Shown: piece by piece, positions 42,170 to 50,805 of the stretch
Numbering within the stretch: the stretch's first letter is position 1
Layout of the letters: the number at the start of each line of letters is the position of its first letter
NCBI GenBank assembly: GCA_963675425.1
Contig: OY776214.1
Coordinates: 3,658,001 to 3,722,000, forward strand
Reading direction: 5' to 3'
Length of the DNA stretch: 64,000 bases
From: Sporobacter sp963675425
Lineage (GTDB): Bacteria; Bacillota; Clostridia; Oscillospirales; Oscillospiraceae
Position numbers and translations under genes: made by a program
Notes under the pieces: generated by a model
Seen by the model: only the letters and a program-made list of their open reading frames with translations
The model's database searches: none
What the model was told of the DNA's origin: nothing

Positions 42170-43405
42170 TTATTGGAACATGACGGCCGGCAAATTGACC
42201 TCGTGGACGCCGAGGCCGGGCATCTTAAGGTCGCCCATGAGACAGGCGTTGTAAATCGCACTCTTGCCGAAGCGCGCGCGGATGTCCTCCACGGCGTCCT
42301 CCAGCTTTTCCCGCTTTTCCCGCCGGACGGGATCGTCGTATAAAAGCAGCTGCACCGGCTGGGACCTCGGAATCAGATTAATGGCCCGGATCGTCACGGC
42401 CCGCACCGGCAGGTGCCAGTCATACCGCGCGTTGAAGAGTATCCGGGCCCTGTTCGCCAGCTCCGTCGGGCTTTGCGACGGCACCTCCAACTGCGCCTGG
42501 TACTGATTCCAGGCCAGCTTGTTGTCCTTAACGGTAATCTCCACGCCACGCGCCAGAAAGTCGTTTTGCCGCAGCTTATGTCCCACATCCTGCGCCAGCT
42601 GAAGCATCACATGAAAGACCTCCGCCTCATCGACAAGGTCCTCGACGCAGGTAATCCCGTGCCCGATGGATTTAATCGGCGTCTCGTAGTCCTGTGGCAT
42701 GACCCGGGCCGTGTCGCTGCCGGAGGCAAACGTCCACAGCGTCACGCCGTTAATGCCTAAAATCCGCTTTAAAAATTCCGTATCGGCGGCCGCGATATCT
42801 CCAATCGTGTGCATGCCGTACACGGCAAGCTTGCGCTTTGTGGCGCGGCCGACGTAGATCAGATCTGAGCATGGAAGCGGCCAGACCACCTCTTTATAAT
42901 TGGACGGGCTGATTACGGTGACAGCGTCCGGCTTCTTTAAATCGCTGCCTAACTTGGCGAATATCTTGTTAAACGATACGCCGATGCTCACCGTCAGGCC
43001 CAGCTCCACCTTGACGGTCTCCCGTATTTCATGCGCAACCGCCTCGCCGTCCTCGCAGCCGGCGCAGCCCGTGAGGTCCAGCCAGCACTCATCCATGCCG
43101 AACGGCTCAACCCGGTCCGTGTACCGCTGATAGATCTCCCGCGCGAGCCGAGAGTATTTCACATACTGCCCAAACGTCGGATGCCGAATGATCAGCTCCG
43201 GGCACAGGCGCTTGGCCTCCCAGTTGGCCATGCCCGTTTTAACGCCTGCTTTTTTTGCCGGCTCAGACTTAGCCAGCACAATCCCGTGCCGCTCCTCTGT
43301 TGAGCCGCACACGGCGACGGCTTTTCCGCGCAGCGCGGGGTTAAGCATGATCTCCACCGATGCGTAAAAGCCGTTAAGATCGCTGTGCAGAATCGTCCGC
43401 GACAT
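42170..43405 (-). CDS. dinB: DNA polymerase IV / Y-family translesion polymerase
   Basis: 411 residues. Catalytic acids are in the N-terminal HSDLNGFYASVE (D9) and GMDECWLDLTG (about 103-113); VSIGVSFNKIFAKLGSDLKKPD is the Y-family palm/thumb block, followed by HhH and little-finger domains. There is no obvious beta-clamp motif at the C-terminus beyond VMFQ. GGAGG lies upstream of the ATG. It is divergent from the cluster with SRAP and ImmA genes, which suits a DNA-damage locus. Confidence 0.94.
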   Translation of the reverse strand: MSRTILHSDLNGFYASVEIMLNPALRGKAVAVCGSTEERHGIVLAKSEPAKKAGVKTGMANWEAKRLCPELIIRHPTFGQYVKYSRLAREIYQRYTDRVEPFGMDECWLDLTGCAGCEDGEAVAHEIRETVKVELGLTVSIGVSFNKIFAKLGSDLKKPDAVTVISPSNYKEVVWPLPCSDLIYVGRATKRKLAVYGMHTIGDIAAADTEFLKRILGINGVTLWTFASGSDTARVMPQDYETPIKSIGHGITCVEDLVDEAEVFHVMLQLAQDVGHKLRQNDFLARGVEITVKDNKLAWNQYQAQLEVPSQSPTELANRARILFNARYDWHLPVRAVTIRAINLIPRSQPVQLLLYDDPVRREKREKLEDAVEDIRARFGKSAIYNACLMGDLKMPGLGVHEVNLPAVMFQ

Positions 43406-43439
43406 AAAGACATACCTCCTTACTTAAGACTGGTGTCAG

Positions 43440-43478
43440 CATCACCCCGCCATAAGTGGGGTGATGTTATGTTTTTTT
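43440..43478 (+). terminator. Hairpin with T run between dinB and the VOC gene
   Basis: CATCACCCC / GGGGTGATG (43440-43448 and 43458-43466) is followed by TTATGTTTTTTT on the plus strand. It may stop antisense transcription through dinB; on the minus strand it is a leader hairpin of dinB. The rest of the 43406-43742 gap holds only the promoter at 43584. Confidence 0.5.
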
Positions 43479-43583
43479 GCCCTTTTCTCACCTCATCCAG
43501 GGCGGCAGAAGTGATTTATATTACGGAATCCATTCTCATTTATTCTTATTTTTTTCTCATCAACAAATAATAACAACTTCCTC

Positions 43584-43612
43584 TTGACAGATGAAGTATT
43601 ACGTTTTATAAT
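43584..43612 (+). promoter_or_regulatory. Consensus promoter for the VOC-SRAP gene cluster
   Basis: Perfect -35 TTGACA and -10 TATAAT with a 17-nt spacer; leader of about 125 nt to the VOC start. Confidence 0.8.
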
Positions 43613-43742
43613 GGTCACAACTTCGTCAACTTCGCTTTTATTATATCGTCACGTCGCTGCCGTGTCAATCGGCAAAAATGGGATTTCCAGTCGGAAAATG
43701 TTGGGGCGTCAGAGCTGCGCCGCAGAATTGGGAGTGGACTAC

Positions 43743-44198
43743 ATGAAAATCGGCTGTCAGGTCTATGTCAAGGACAGCGCCAGTGCTGTCGAGCTGTATT
43801 TAAAGGCATTCGGAGCAACGCTCGAGTATCACGTTCTAAACGAGGACCGCTCGTTCTTCCACGCGGAGCTTTTTTTGGACGGTGAATTTTTTCTCGCCGT
43901 CAGCGAGGCCTCTGTCGATACGCCGGAGGGTGGTAAGCCGTCCGCGCCGTACGAAGAGCTTCTGTCCGCGGTAAGCAAGGCAACTGCCGTCCGTCCCCCC
44001 GACATTCCCCCCATGCAGTTCGGCGTTGAATTTAAGGACGAAGTCGGCGTTTTAAACGCGTTCGAGGTGTTAAAGCCGGGCGCGACAGTTACGCTTCCCC
44101 TCAGCCGGCTCCCGTGGAGCGACTGCTGCGCCGGCCTCGTAGACCAATTCGGCGTCAGTTGGTATCTGAGCGTCCCGCAGCACAAGCCGGAAGAGTGA
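43743..44198 (+). CDS. VOC family (PhnB/glyoxalase-like) protein
   Basis: 151 residues with the paired beta-alpha-beta pattern of VOC proteins: VYVKDSASAVELYLKAFGATLEYHVLNED...FHAELFLDGEFFLAVSE, and a C-terminal CAGLVDQFGVSWYLS typical of the PhnB branch. The frame is open up to 43584, but GGGAG with 8-nt spacing selects ATG 43743 (the rest is leader). Substrate unknown. Confidence 0.85.
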   Translation: MKIGCQVYVKDSASAVELYLKAFGATLEYHVLNEDRSFFHAELFLDGEFFLAVSEASVDTPEGGKPSAPYEELLSAVSKATAVRPPDIPPMQFGVEFKDEVGVLNAFEVLKPGATVTLPLSRLPWSDCCAGLVDQFGVSWYLSVPQHKPEE

Positions 44199-44340
44199 GG
44201 AAAACGCAGCCATAGCACCGAAGCCCCACGCCAAAGCAACACTCCCCGTCTCTCGTCTCTGGAGCCCGGGGCAAAGCCCCACACCTTAATCGGGCGTCTG
44301 ACGGGATTCGATAACACACGTCCGAGAGGAGCCTGAATGA

Positions 44341-44772
44341 ATGAAAACATTTTCTGAAAAGGTCCGAGAGGCGCGCCAGACGCTCAATCTGACGCAGGAG
44401 GAACTGGGTGCGCTTATCGGCGTGTCCAAGCGCGCCGTCCTCGCCTATGAAACGCAGGGCGTCCGCCCGCGTCATAACGTCAAGTTAAAGCTGGCTGAGG
44501 CGCTGCGCGTATCCCTGGACTATCTGGACCGGGACGAGGTCGCTGACCCGACGTACGGCCTGGAAAAAGCCGACTATATCAATGAGACACGCGCACGTTT
44601 CGGCGGCCGGGCCGCGCGCGAGATGGATTTTCTGCTTGAGCGCAACGCCGCGCTTTTTGCCGGCGGCTCCCTCGACCAGGAAGCAAAGGACGCTTTTTTC
44701 GAGGCCGTCACAAAGGCGTACTGGGCCGCCAAGGAAGAATCGCGCAAAACGTATGGAAAGAAACGCTCGTAA
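44341..44772 (+). CDS. XRE family transcriptional regulator
   Basis: 143 residues. N-terminal HTH (KVREARQTLNLTQEELGALIGVSKRAVLAYETQGVRPRH) and a C-terminal helical region of about 75 residues (RAAREMDFLLERNAALFAGGSLDQEAKDAFFEAVTKAYW). GAGAGGAG lies 9 nt before the ATG. With the ImmA/IrrE-type protease 1 kb downstream it could form a cI/ImmR-like repressor-protease pair, though two genes intervene. Confidence 0.9.
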   Translation: MKTFSEKVREARQTLNLTQEELGALIGVSKRAVLAYETQGVRPRHNVKLKLAEALRVSLDYLDRDEVADPTYGLEKADYINETRARFGGRAAREMDFLLERNAALFAGGSLDQEAKDAFFEAVTKAYWAAKEESRKTYGKKRS

Positions 44773-44803
44773 GCGGCGGAAAAAGCGATTGGGAGAGTAC
44801 CGG

Positions 44804-45181
44804 ATGATCAGAGAAAAAGGATTGGCGTACTGCGGGCTGGCCTGCTGTATCTGCGAGCAGAACGAGACCTGCGCCGGGTGCCGCAGCGACGCGTGCGAGG
44901 GGCGCGGCTGGTGCCAAAACCGCAGCTGCTGCACCGGAAAGGGATTGAGCGGCTGTTGGGCGTGTGACGATTTCCCGTGCGGCAAGGGTCTGCTTGCCAA
45001 AACGCGAGCACGCGCTTTCGCACGGTTTGCTCTGGAATATGGCGAGGACGCCCTGCTGGATGCCCTTGAACGAAATGAAAAAGCCGGCATGGTCTATCAT
45101 TACGAGGGTCAGCTCGTCGGCGATTACGACACCGCCGACACGGAAGACGGCATCATCGGGCTTATTTTGCACGGCAAGTAA
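44804..45181 (+). CDS. DUF3795 Cys-rich protein
   Basis: 125 residues. The N-terminal half is rich in cysteine: YCGLACCICEQNETCAGCRSDAC...WCQNRSCC...GCWACDDFPCGKG, the DUF3795 pattern, likely binding zinc or an Fe-S cluster. The C-terminal half has a short helical part. Function is not known. It lies 31 bp after the XRE gene. Confidence 0.82.
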   Translation: MIREKGLAYCGLACCICEQNETCAGCRSDACEGRGWCQNRSCCTGKGLSGCWACDDFPCGKGLLAKTRARAFARFALEYGEDALLDALERNEKAGMVYHYEGQLVGDYDTADTEDGIIGLILHGK

Positions 45182-45315
45182 CGGGCAGTGACCTTTTACA
45201 CTCCGCCCAACCCTTAAAAGCCTTCTCCTTGGGCAGGCCGTGACGGATGAGGGCGATATCCGGCAGCTATGCTTGGGATCCCCTTAATCACAAAACGATA
45301 AACAGGAGCGACAAC

Positions 45316-45654
45316 ATGGTATACGCCGTTGATTTTGACGGAACCCTGTGCACCGACGCCTATCCGGCAATCGGCACGCCGCGTCACGAAATCATAGAGT
45401 TTGTAAAAAGCCGACGGGCCGACGGCGACCAGGTTATCCTCTGGACGTGCCGGAGCGGTCCGGCGCTGGAGGATGCCGTCCGCTGGTGCCGGAACCTCGG
45501 CCTGTTGTTTGACGCCGTTAACGACAATCTGGCGGAAAACATCACCTGCCATAATAATAACAGCCGCAAGGTCAGCGCCGATTTTTATATTGACGACCGG
45601 AATTTACGAATGGATTTCATGGATACGGGAAATTTTCTACGCCACACGGGCTAA
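45316..45654 (+). CDS. Small HAD-like hydrolase
   Basis: 112 residues with HAD motif I VDFDGTLC (residues 5-12), motif II WTCRSG and a C-terminal acidic motif DFYIDDRN. It has no cap domain. Such short proteins are common in mobile or phage-like regions as nucleotidase/polynucleotide phosphatase-type enzymes. RBS AGGAG. Substrate unknown. Confidence 0.85.
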   Translation: MVYAVDFDGTLCTDAYPAIGTPRHEIIEFVKSRRADGDQVILWTCRSGPALEDAVRWCRNLGLLFDAVNDNLAENITCHNNNSRKVSADFYIDDRNLRMDFMDTGNFLRHTG

Positions 45655-45715
45655 GTTTGTATTTATCGCCGACCGCCTTTGCGGTATAATAAGAACACTG
45701 TGAGGTGAAAGCGGA

Positions 45716-46246
45716 ATGTCCATCGAGGCGATTGCGGACGAAGTTGAAACGGTCCGGCAAAAATACAACGAGTCGGAGCCTTACCGGCTGTGCCAGGCCA
45801 TGGGTATCCTGCTTCTTCACGAGCCCATGGGAAGCTCCCAAAACGCCTGCAAGGGCTTTTACCTGCGCCAGTCGCGCACGCAGGTCATTACGGTCAACAG
45901 CGATCTTTTGGAAGAACATCGGCGCATCATCCTCGCGCATGAGCTTGGCCACGCCGTGCTGCACCGGGACGCGTCTGGCATGCAGGCGTTTCACGACTTC
46001 AAACTGTTTGATGAGACATCCGTCTACGAATACGAGGCCAATATTTTCGCGGCCGATTATTTGATGCCGAACGACGACGTGCTGGAGCTTTTAAACGGCG
46101 ACATCTCCTTTTTCGGCGCGGCCAGCGAGCTGGGCGTCCCGCCGGAGCTTCTGGACTTTAAATTCCGCGTCTTAAAACGCAAAGGCTACAAGGTAGTTGA
46201 CCCGCCGATTAAGGCGCGGGCCGATTTTCTCAAAAAACTTCAATAA
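45716..46246 (+). CDS. ImmA/IrrE family metallo-endopeptidase
   Basis: 176 residues. Zinc motif HELGH (residues 75-79) and downstream EYEANIFAADYLMP, the third ligand region, are as in ImmA and the radiation-response protease IrrE. There is no HTH of its own, so it likely cleaves a separate repressor, possibly the XRE protein above. A TATAAT at 45684-45689 lies just upstream, so it may have its own promoter. RBS GAGGTG. Confidence 0.92.
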   Translation: MSIEAIADEVETVRQKYNESEPYRLCQAMGILLLHEPMGSSQNACKGFYLRQSRTQVITVNSDLLEEHRRIILAHELGHAVLHRDASGMQAFHDFKLFDETSVYEYEANIFAADYLMPNDDVLELLNGDISFFGAASELGVPPELLDFKFRVLKRKGYKVVDPPIKARADFLKKLQ

Positions 46247-46278
46247 AACAGCAACCCGCTTTAAATCGGTGATTATAA

Positions 46279-46548
46279 ATGAACGGCAATAAAGTCTATG
46301 TAAAGGTGACCGCCGCTTTTTCAAGCGACGGAAAAATCACGCCTCTCTCCCTTCTGTGGGAAGACGGACAGGAATATAGAATTGACCGCATCCTTGACGT
46401 CCGCCCGGCGGCGGCGCTGAAGGCCGGCGGTCAGGGAGACCGGTATACAATTCGCACCTGCGGACAGGAAAGCTTTTTATTTTTTGAACGCAGCCCAAAA
46501 ACAACGGACCCGACCCTTGGGCGCTGGTTCGTTGAGCGGCGGCACTAA
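46279..46548 (+). CDS. Small conserved protein of the dinB/SRAP neighbourhood
   Basis: 89 residues, predicted all-beta: KVYVKVTAAFSSDGKITPLSLLWEDGQEYRIDRILDVRPAAALKAGGQGDRYTI.... No named domain was recognised, but the pattern (WEDG..Y.ID, DVR.AAS.KAGG.G.RY) recalls small clostridial proteins seen beside dinB-type genes, from memory only. It lies 32 bp after the ImmA gene with a weak RBS. Role unknown. Confidence 0.72.
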   Translation: MNGNKVYVKVTAAFSSDGKITPLSLLWEDGQEYRIDRILDVRPAAALKAGGQGDRYTIRTCGQESFLFFERSPKTTDPTLGRWFVERRH

Positions 46549-46572
46549 ATCTAAACGGACGGGGTATCAGAT

Positions 46573-47004
46573 ATGCGTGTACAATCAGCTGTTGACATGA
46601 GAAGCCATCTGTTGATCTTTTTTTCCATCGCGTTTATAACGGCGGCCTTTTTATACCTAACGGTCGGCGCCGGCTTTTCGCCGACGGAGTTTGCCATTGG
46701 AATTTCGGCCATATTGGGCGCGTCCGCGTTTTTACTGTGGATCCTGTTTGGCACGTATTACGAGCTGTATGAAGACTGCCTGTACTGCAAAAGCGGCCCG
46801 TTTTCCGAGGTTATCCGTTTTGACGACATCCGCCGGCTTGAGCTGAGCGAGAACGCCGAGGCCTCCATGGCGTTGTCGTCACGTCGGATTGTGATCCGCC
46901 AGTACGACGAGGAGTACACCATGATATCACCCAGAAGCCGCGAGCGCTTTTTATCGTATTTAATGGCACAGTGCCGGTATCTGGACGACGAAACGCCGGC
47001 ATAA
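46573..47004 (+). CDS. Membrane protein with bacterial PH-like domain
   Basis: 143 residues: two N-terminal membrane segments (about 12-31 and 37-58), then a beta-rich PH-like part (YYELYEDCLYCKSGPFSEVIRFDDIRRLEL...RRIVIRQYDEEYTMISPRSRERFLSYL), the usual plan of small bPH membrane proteins. Followed by a terminator. Confidence 0.78.
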   Translation: MRVQSAVDMRSHLLIFFSIAFITAAFLYLTVGAGFSPTEFAIGISAILGASAFLLWILFGTYYELYEDCLYCKSGPFSEVIRFDDIRRLELSENAEASMALSSRRIVIRQYDEEYTMISPRSRERFLSYLMAQCRYLDDETPA

Positions 47005-47012
47005 ATCCAATA

Positions 47013-47042
47013 ACGGAGCGGACTTTCCGCTCCGTATTTTTA
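47013..47042 (+). terminator. Terminator between the PH-like and SRAP genes
   Basis: ACGGAGCGG / CCGCTCCGT stem followed by ATTTTTAA, ending 15 nt before the SRAP start. Partial read-through would link them. Confidence 0.75.
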
Positions 47043-47056
47043 AGAGGTGAACGCAT

Positions 47057-47638
47057 ATGTGCGGGCGGTACTATATTGCTGAGCCGGACGACGACGACGG
47101 CTTCCGGGAAATCCATGAGCATATCAAAAAAGTGTATGGCAACGCTTTGTCGCTTTCCAATACGAAGCGCGGCGAAATTTTCCCGACGGATATCGTCCCT
47201 GTTATAACGGAAAAGGAACCCGCTTTAATGAAGTGGGGCTTCTCCCGCTTTGACGGCAAGGGCCAGGTCATCAACGCCCGGCTGGAAACAGCCGGCGATA
47301 AGCCGATGTTCAAAAAATCCTATCATAGTGCCCGCTGTCTTATCCCGGCCGCATATTATTTTGAATGGCGGAAGGACGGCGCGCATAAGACGAAATACGC
47401 TATCGGTCAGAACGCGCCCATTTACATGGCGGGCTTGTATAAATACGAGGCGGACGCTTCCCTGCCTCAGTTTGTTATCCTCACACGTCCGGCCGCGCCG
47501 GAGATCATGTTTATTCATGACCGCATGCCCGTTATCGTGCCGGAAGCCGTAAGACAAAAATGGCTGTCTGCGGGAATGAAGGCGTCAGAGCTGATGGAAT
47601 GGAGCGACGGTCAACTGTCTTTTGCGGATATCGTCTAA
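47057..47638 (+). CDS. SRAP/HMCES family abasic-site crosslinking protein (YedK-like)
   Basis: 193 residues. The start is fixed: Met is followed by the catalytic Cys2 of MCGRY. The other active-site residues are N73 (INARLET), E103 (YFEW) and H154 (HDRMP), matching YedK/HMCES, which forms a covalent DNA-protein crosslink with abasic sites in single-stranded DNA. RBS AGAGGTGA. Proximity to dinB supports a DNA-damage tolerance role. Confidence 0.95.
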   Translation: MCGRYYIAEPDDDDGFREIHEHIKKVYGNALSLSNTKRGEIFPTDIVPVITEKEPALMKWGFSRFDGKGQVINARLETAGDKPMFKKSYHSARCLIPAAYYFEWRKDGAHKTKYAIGQNAPIYMAGLYKYEADASLPQFVILTRPAAPEIMFIHDRMPVIVPEAVRQKWLSAGMKASELMEWSDGQLSFADIV

Positions 47639-47666
47639 CTATTACGTTATGGTCAGAAAATTAGTA

Positions 47667-48656
47667 TCATCCGCTTGTAACGCGCGCGCTCTGTGAGCGC
47701 GCGCTGTATTTTCCGCAGCGGTCTCCCCAGCTGGCTTTCGTCCCGCCTTTTGACTGCAGCATCAAAACCTCGCATCGATTGGAGCAATCAGAACATTCCA
47801 GGCTCTCGATGGCGAAATCGTCGGCGAGAGCGTGAAAGCCACCGAAGCGTGTCCGCCGTCCCGATTGGGCCAGCTCCTCCCGGGCGAGAATTGCCGCGCC
47901 GTACGCGCCCATCACGTCGTAATACGGCGGTATGATAAGCCGTTCGCCCAACAGGCCTTCAAACGCCGCGGCAATACCGGCGTTGGCGGCCACGCCGCCC
48001 TGAAAGATGATGGGCCCGTCTATTTTTTTGCCCTTGGCCAGATTGTTTAGGTAATTGCGCGCAAGCGCCTGACACAGCCCGGCGATTATGTCCTCAATGC
48101 TATGGCCCGTCTGCTGCTTGTGGATCATATCAGATTCGGCAAAGACGGCGCAGCGGCCGGCAATACGCACCGGGTTAGCAGCCCGCAGGGCGTATCCGCC
48201 AAGCTCCTCAATCGGGATGTCGAGACGGGCGGCCTGCCGGTCGAGAAACGATCCGGTCCCGGCTGCGCAGACCGTGTTCATGGCAAAGTCATATACCATC
48301 CCGTCTTTGAGGAAAATGATCTTGGAATCCTGCCCGCCGATCTCTATAATTGTGCGGACGCACGGCTCGGCCTGAAAGGCGGCCACCGCGTGCGCGGTAA
48401 TTTCATTTTTTACGATATCGGCCCCAATCAGAAGGCTTGCCAGCTGCCGGCCGCTTCCCGTCGCTCCGACGGCTTTGATCGAGATCTCATCATTAAAGCG
48501 CACAGCAAGCTCTTCCAGACCGGTTTTTAGTGCTTCGGCGGGTTTTCCACCGGTTTTTAAGTACAGCTTCTCGGCGATCGCGCACGCGTCATCCATGACG
48601 ACAAGATTTGTACTCACAGAACCAACGTCAACGCCCAAATAATATTTTTCTTCCAA
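47667..48656 (-). CDS. Acyl-CoA dehydratase activase (HgdC-like ATPase)
   Basis: 329 residues, ASKHA fold. The N-terminal phosphate loop is GVDVGSVSTNLVVMD; the Fe-S binding region is NTVCAAGTGSFLDRQA and IAGRCAVFAESDMIHKQQTG with the bridging cysteines; IFQGGVAAN is the adenosine motif. A C-terminal Cys tail (ECSDCSNRCEVLML) is present. The family uses ATP to inject an electron into 2-hydroxyacyl-CoA dehydratases. TTG start with AGGGG 7 nt upstream. It is third gene of the operon. Confidence 0.9.
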   Translation of the reverse strand: MEEKYYLGVDVGSVSTNLVVMDDACAIAEKLYLKTGGKPAEALKTGLEELAVRFNDEISIKAVGATGSGRQLASLLIGADIVKNEITAHAVAAFQAEPCVRTIIEIGGQDSKIIFLKDGMVYDFAMNTVCAAGTGSFLDRQAARLDIPIEELGGYALRAANPVRIAGRCAVFAESDMIHKQQTGHSIEDIIAGLCQALARNYLNNLAKGKKIDGPIIFQGGVAANAGIAAAFEGLLGERLIIPPYYDVMGAYGAAILAREELAQSGRRTRFGGFHALADDFAIESLECSDCSNRCEVLMLQSKGGTKASWGDRCGKYSARSQSARVTSG

Positions 48657-48678
48657 GTTTAAACCCCTAATCCATAAT

Positions 48679-49821
48679 TTACACTGTGTTTTTTAGCCGT
48701 TTCTCATTATTTCCGTCCGACGCGAAATGCTTGCCAGCACGTTTCCGCCGGCTTTCCAGCATATCCAGATACGCCTCCACCCGTGTGTTAAAGCCGGCTT
48801 CACCGGTCACCTCGTCAACAACGAGCGTCAGGATGGGGAAATCCGTTTCCTCCCGGATGGTTGGAATCAGCGCTTTAGCCACAACCTCCGGCATACAGCC
48901 CAGCGGAAAAATCTGAATCGCACCGTCCAGGCCTTCGGCCCCTGCCAACACAGCCTCACCGACGCACTCTTTTCCGTGCCCGCCTACGGGGTACGGCAGA
49001 TATCGGTCCGACGCCTTGTAAAGACGTCTCGCATACAGCCCAAACGGTTTGAGCGCCATGTTCCTAACCCACCAGCTCGGCGTCAGCAGCCGGGTCGTTG
49101 CCGCACCGTAATCCATCAGCTTCTCCTCAATATAAAGGTTTGAAAACGGATCGATTATCGTGAATATCTCTCCGATAATGGCAATTTTCAGCGGGCTTTT
49201 CGCCGCACTTGTCGAAACGTTATCCAGTTTCCTTTCGTATTCTTTTAACAAGCCGATCGTTTCATCAGGCGTTTGTGACGTGTACAGTTTGTTTTTCAGC
49301 TCGTTGAGAAGACGCCGGCAGTCACCCGGATTAGTTTCAAACCCGGCCTGATAATGGGCCTTGGCATCCAGCTCGTCACAGCGCTTTAATATGTCGTAGG
49401 CCGTTTTCAGCGCTCGGAGCTTAACCGTACTCGAAACAGGGCTGGCATTGGCCACACGTCCTATGCGGCTGAAAAATTCCGGCAGACCCACCTCTGAGGA
49501 TAAATCAGCCACGATATACTCAAGGTTTTCGTAACCCATATCCCGCAGAAATCTCATTTGAAGCTCGCAGTATTCGCCGAACCGGCACGGCCCGCAGCTG
49601 CCGGTCATCAGAATTGTGTCCGCTCCCTTTTCAACACCGTCGATCAAATTGCCAAGGATCAGCTTAAATGGCAGACAGATTTCCTCCGGAGAGTTCTGCG
49701 ACCCGGTCTGCAGCGTTTTCTTATTATTTCTTTCGGGCATAACATACTCAATCTCAAGCGCCTGACACAGCGCCGCCATAGCCGGGGCGATATTGCCCAT
49801 TTGCGGAAATGTGATGACCAA
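48679..49821 (-). CDS. Activase-associated 2-hydroxyacyl-CoA dehydratase D-like protein
   Basis: 380 residues. Cysteines in PEEICLPFKLILGN and GSCGPCRFGEYCELQ, plus FPLGCMPEVVAKALIP and LTLVVDEVTGEAGFNTRVEAYLDML, match the CoA-dehydratase-related domain found in large activase fusion proteins. TTG start with AAAGGAGG upstream; the coding region overlaps the end of the upstream gene by 68 bp. Probably cluster-binding; exact job unknown. Confidence 0.8.
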   Translation of the reverse strand: MVITFPQMGNIAPAMAALCQALEIEYVMPERNNKKTLQTGSQNSPEEICLPFKLILGNLIDGVEKGADTILMTGSCGPCRFGEYCELQMRFLRDMGYENLEYIVADLSSEVGLPEFFSRIGRVANASPVSSTVKLRALKTAYDILKRCDELDAKAHYQAGFETNPGDCRRLLNELKNKLYTSQTPDETIGLLKEYERKLDNVSTSAAKSPLKIAIIGEIFTIIDPFSNLYIEEKLMDYGAATTRLLTPSWWVRNMALKPFGLYARRLYKASDRYLPYPVGGHGKECVGEAVLAGAEGLDGAIQIFPLGCMPEVVAKALIPTIREETDFPILTLVVDEVTGEAGFNTRVEAYLDMLESRRKRAGKHFASDGNNEKRLKNTV

Positions 49822-50713
49822 CCGACAGCCTCCTTTTTAATAAATCCGAGAACGCCTCGATCCGCGTATCAAACCCCGCTTGACCGGTATGCTCATCCAG
49901 CTTTAAGATCATGAACGGGAAACCGTTTAATTCGTTTTTAATCAGCTCGGCCACAACTGAATCCACCCCGCAGGCAAACGAAGACAGGTAGATGACACCG
50001 TCGGCCCCGCCTGCTTGTTTCAGGGTAACAGCCGCGCCGTAATAATCGCGCGCATAGGTCCAAAACGGCTTCTTGAAAAGCTGTTCCACCGCACAGTCAA
50101 TATCCGTTTTGCCAATATACTCGCCCGTGACGACGCCGATACCGGCGTCGTTGAGCTTTCTTTTTATGTCCATATTGACATAACGATCATAGAGGTTATA
50201 CGCGTGACCCAGCAGGCCCACCTTCAGCCGGTAACCGGTGTCATTAAAGCCCGATTCAGTCCCGCTATACAGCTGATAAGCATGGCATAAGGCCGGCTTA
50301 ATTTGTTTTGGATCATCCGTGACGGCTCGTCCGGCTTTTTGCGCCCATTTCATCAAGTCGTTTCGCTCGAGCGAATAGATTGGCGCGTCAATAAGCCGCG
50401 GCAGGCCGCCGATACCGGCTGACACCATTTCATTGAGCCCGCAGAACATCGGGCAAATATATTCTTTATGCCGCACGCCGATCAGCCTCGGTAAAAACAC
50501 CGCGTCGCACTTATCCTTCAGCCAGGACACATGACCGTGAAAAATCTTTACCGGCAGACAGGCGTCGTCCACACACCGGGACGTACCCTCGTCGAGAATC
50601 TGTTTATTTGTTTCCGGCGAGACAACAATCTCTGCGCCCAGTTCCTCTAAAAACGACCGAAAAAAAGCCTGATACTTATAAAACACCAGACCGCGCGGCA
50701 TCCCTATCGTCAT
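49754..50713 (-). CDS. DUF2229-type acyl-CoA dehydratase activase-related protein
   Basis: 319 residues from ATG 50713, which has GAGGG upstream and gives the family-like MTIGMPRGLVFYKYQAFFRS start (another ATG at 50740 lacks a RBS). Cysteines in CVDDACLPVKIFHGH and KEYICPMFCGLNE and the ending LDEHTGQAGFDTRIEAF mirror its downstream neighbour, so the two are related. It is first of three genes that in other Clostridia occur as one fused polypeptide. No dehydratase subunits are in the window. Confidence 0.82.
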   Translation of the reverse strand: MTIGMPRGLVFYKYQAFFRSFLEELGAEIVVSPETNKQILDEGTSRCVDDACLPVKIFHGHVSWLKDKCDAVFLPRLIGVRHKEYICPMFCGLNEMVSAGIGGLPRLIDAPIYSLERNDLMKWAQKAGRAVTDDPKQIKPALCHAYQLYSGTESGFNDTGYRLKVGLLGHAYNLYDRYVNMDIKRKLNDAGIGVVTGEYIGKTDIDCAVEQLFKKPFWTYARDYYGAAVTLKQAGGADGVIYLSSFACGVDSVVAELIKNELNGFPFMILKLDEHTGQAGFDTRIEAFSDLLKRRLSVGHHISANGQYRPGYGGAVSGA

Positions 50714-50805
50714 ATCGACCCTCGCAATTCTTTTAGTCATTTACTATTAATTCCCATGTACAGTCATGTATTCTTACCGTATACCTTGATATTTAAACGA
50801 GAAAA

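Noticed and set aside
43440..43466. Hairpin before dinB considered as a LexA/DinR box
   Set aside because: CATCACCCC/GGGGTGATG does not resemble the Firmicutes LexA consensus (CGAAC-N4-GTTCG), and it is followed by a T run on the plus strand.
43584..43742. Upstream extension of the VOC protein frame
   Set aside because: It starts inside the -35 box of a consensus promoter and has no RBS.
42170..47638. Prophage remnant hypothesis for the XRE/HAD/ImmA region
   Set aside because: No integrase, att repeats, capsid or packaging genes are visible, and the neighbouring genes look chromosomal.
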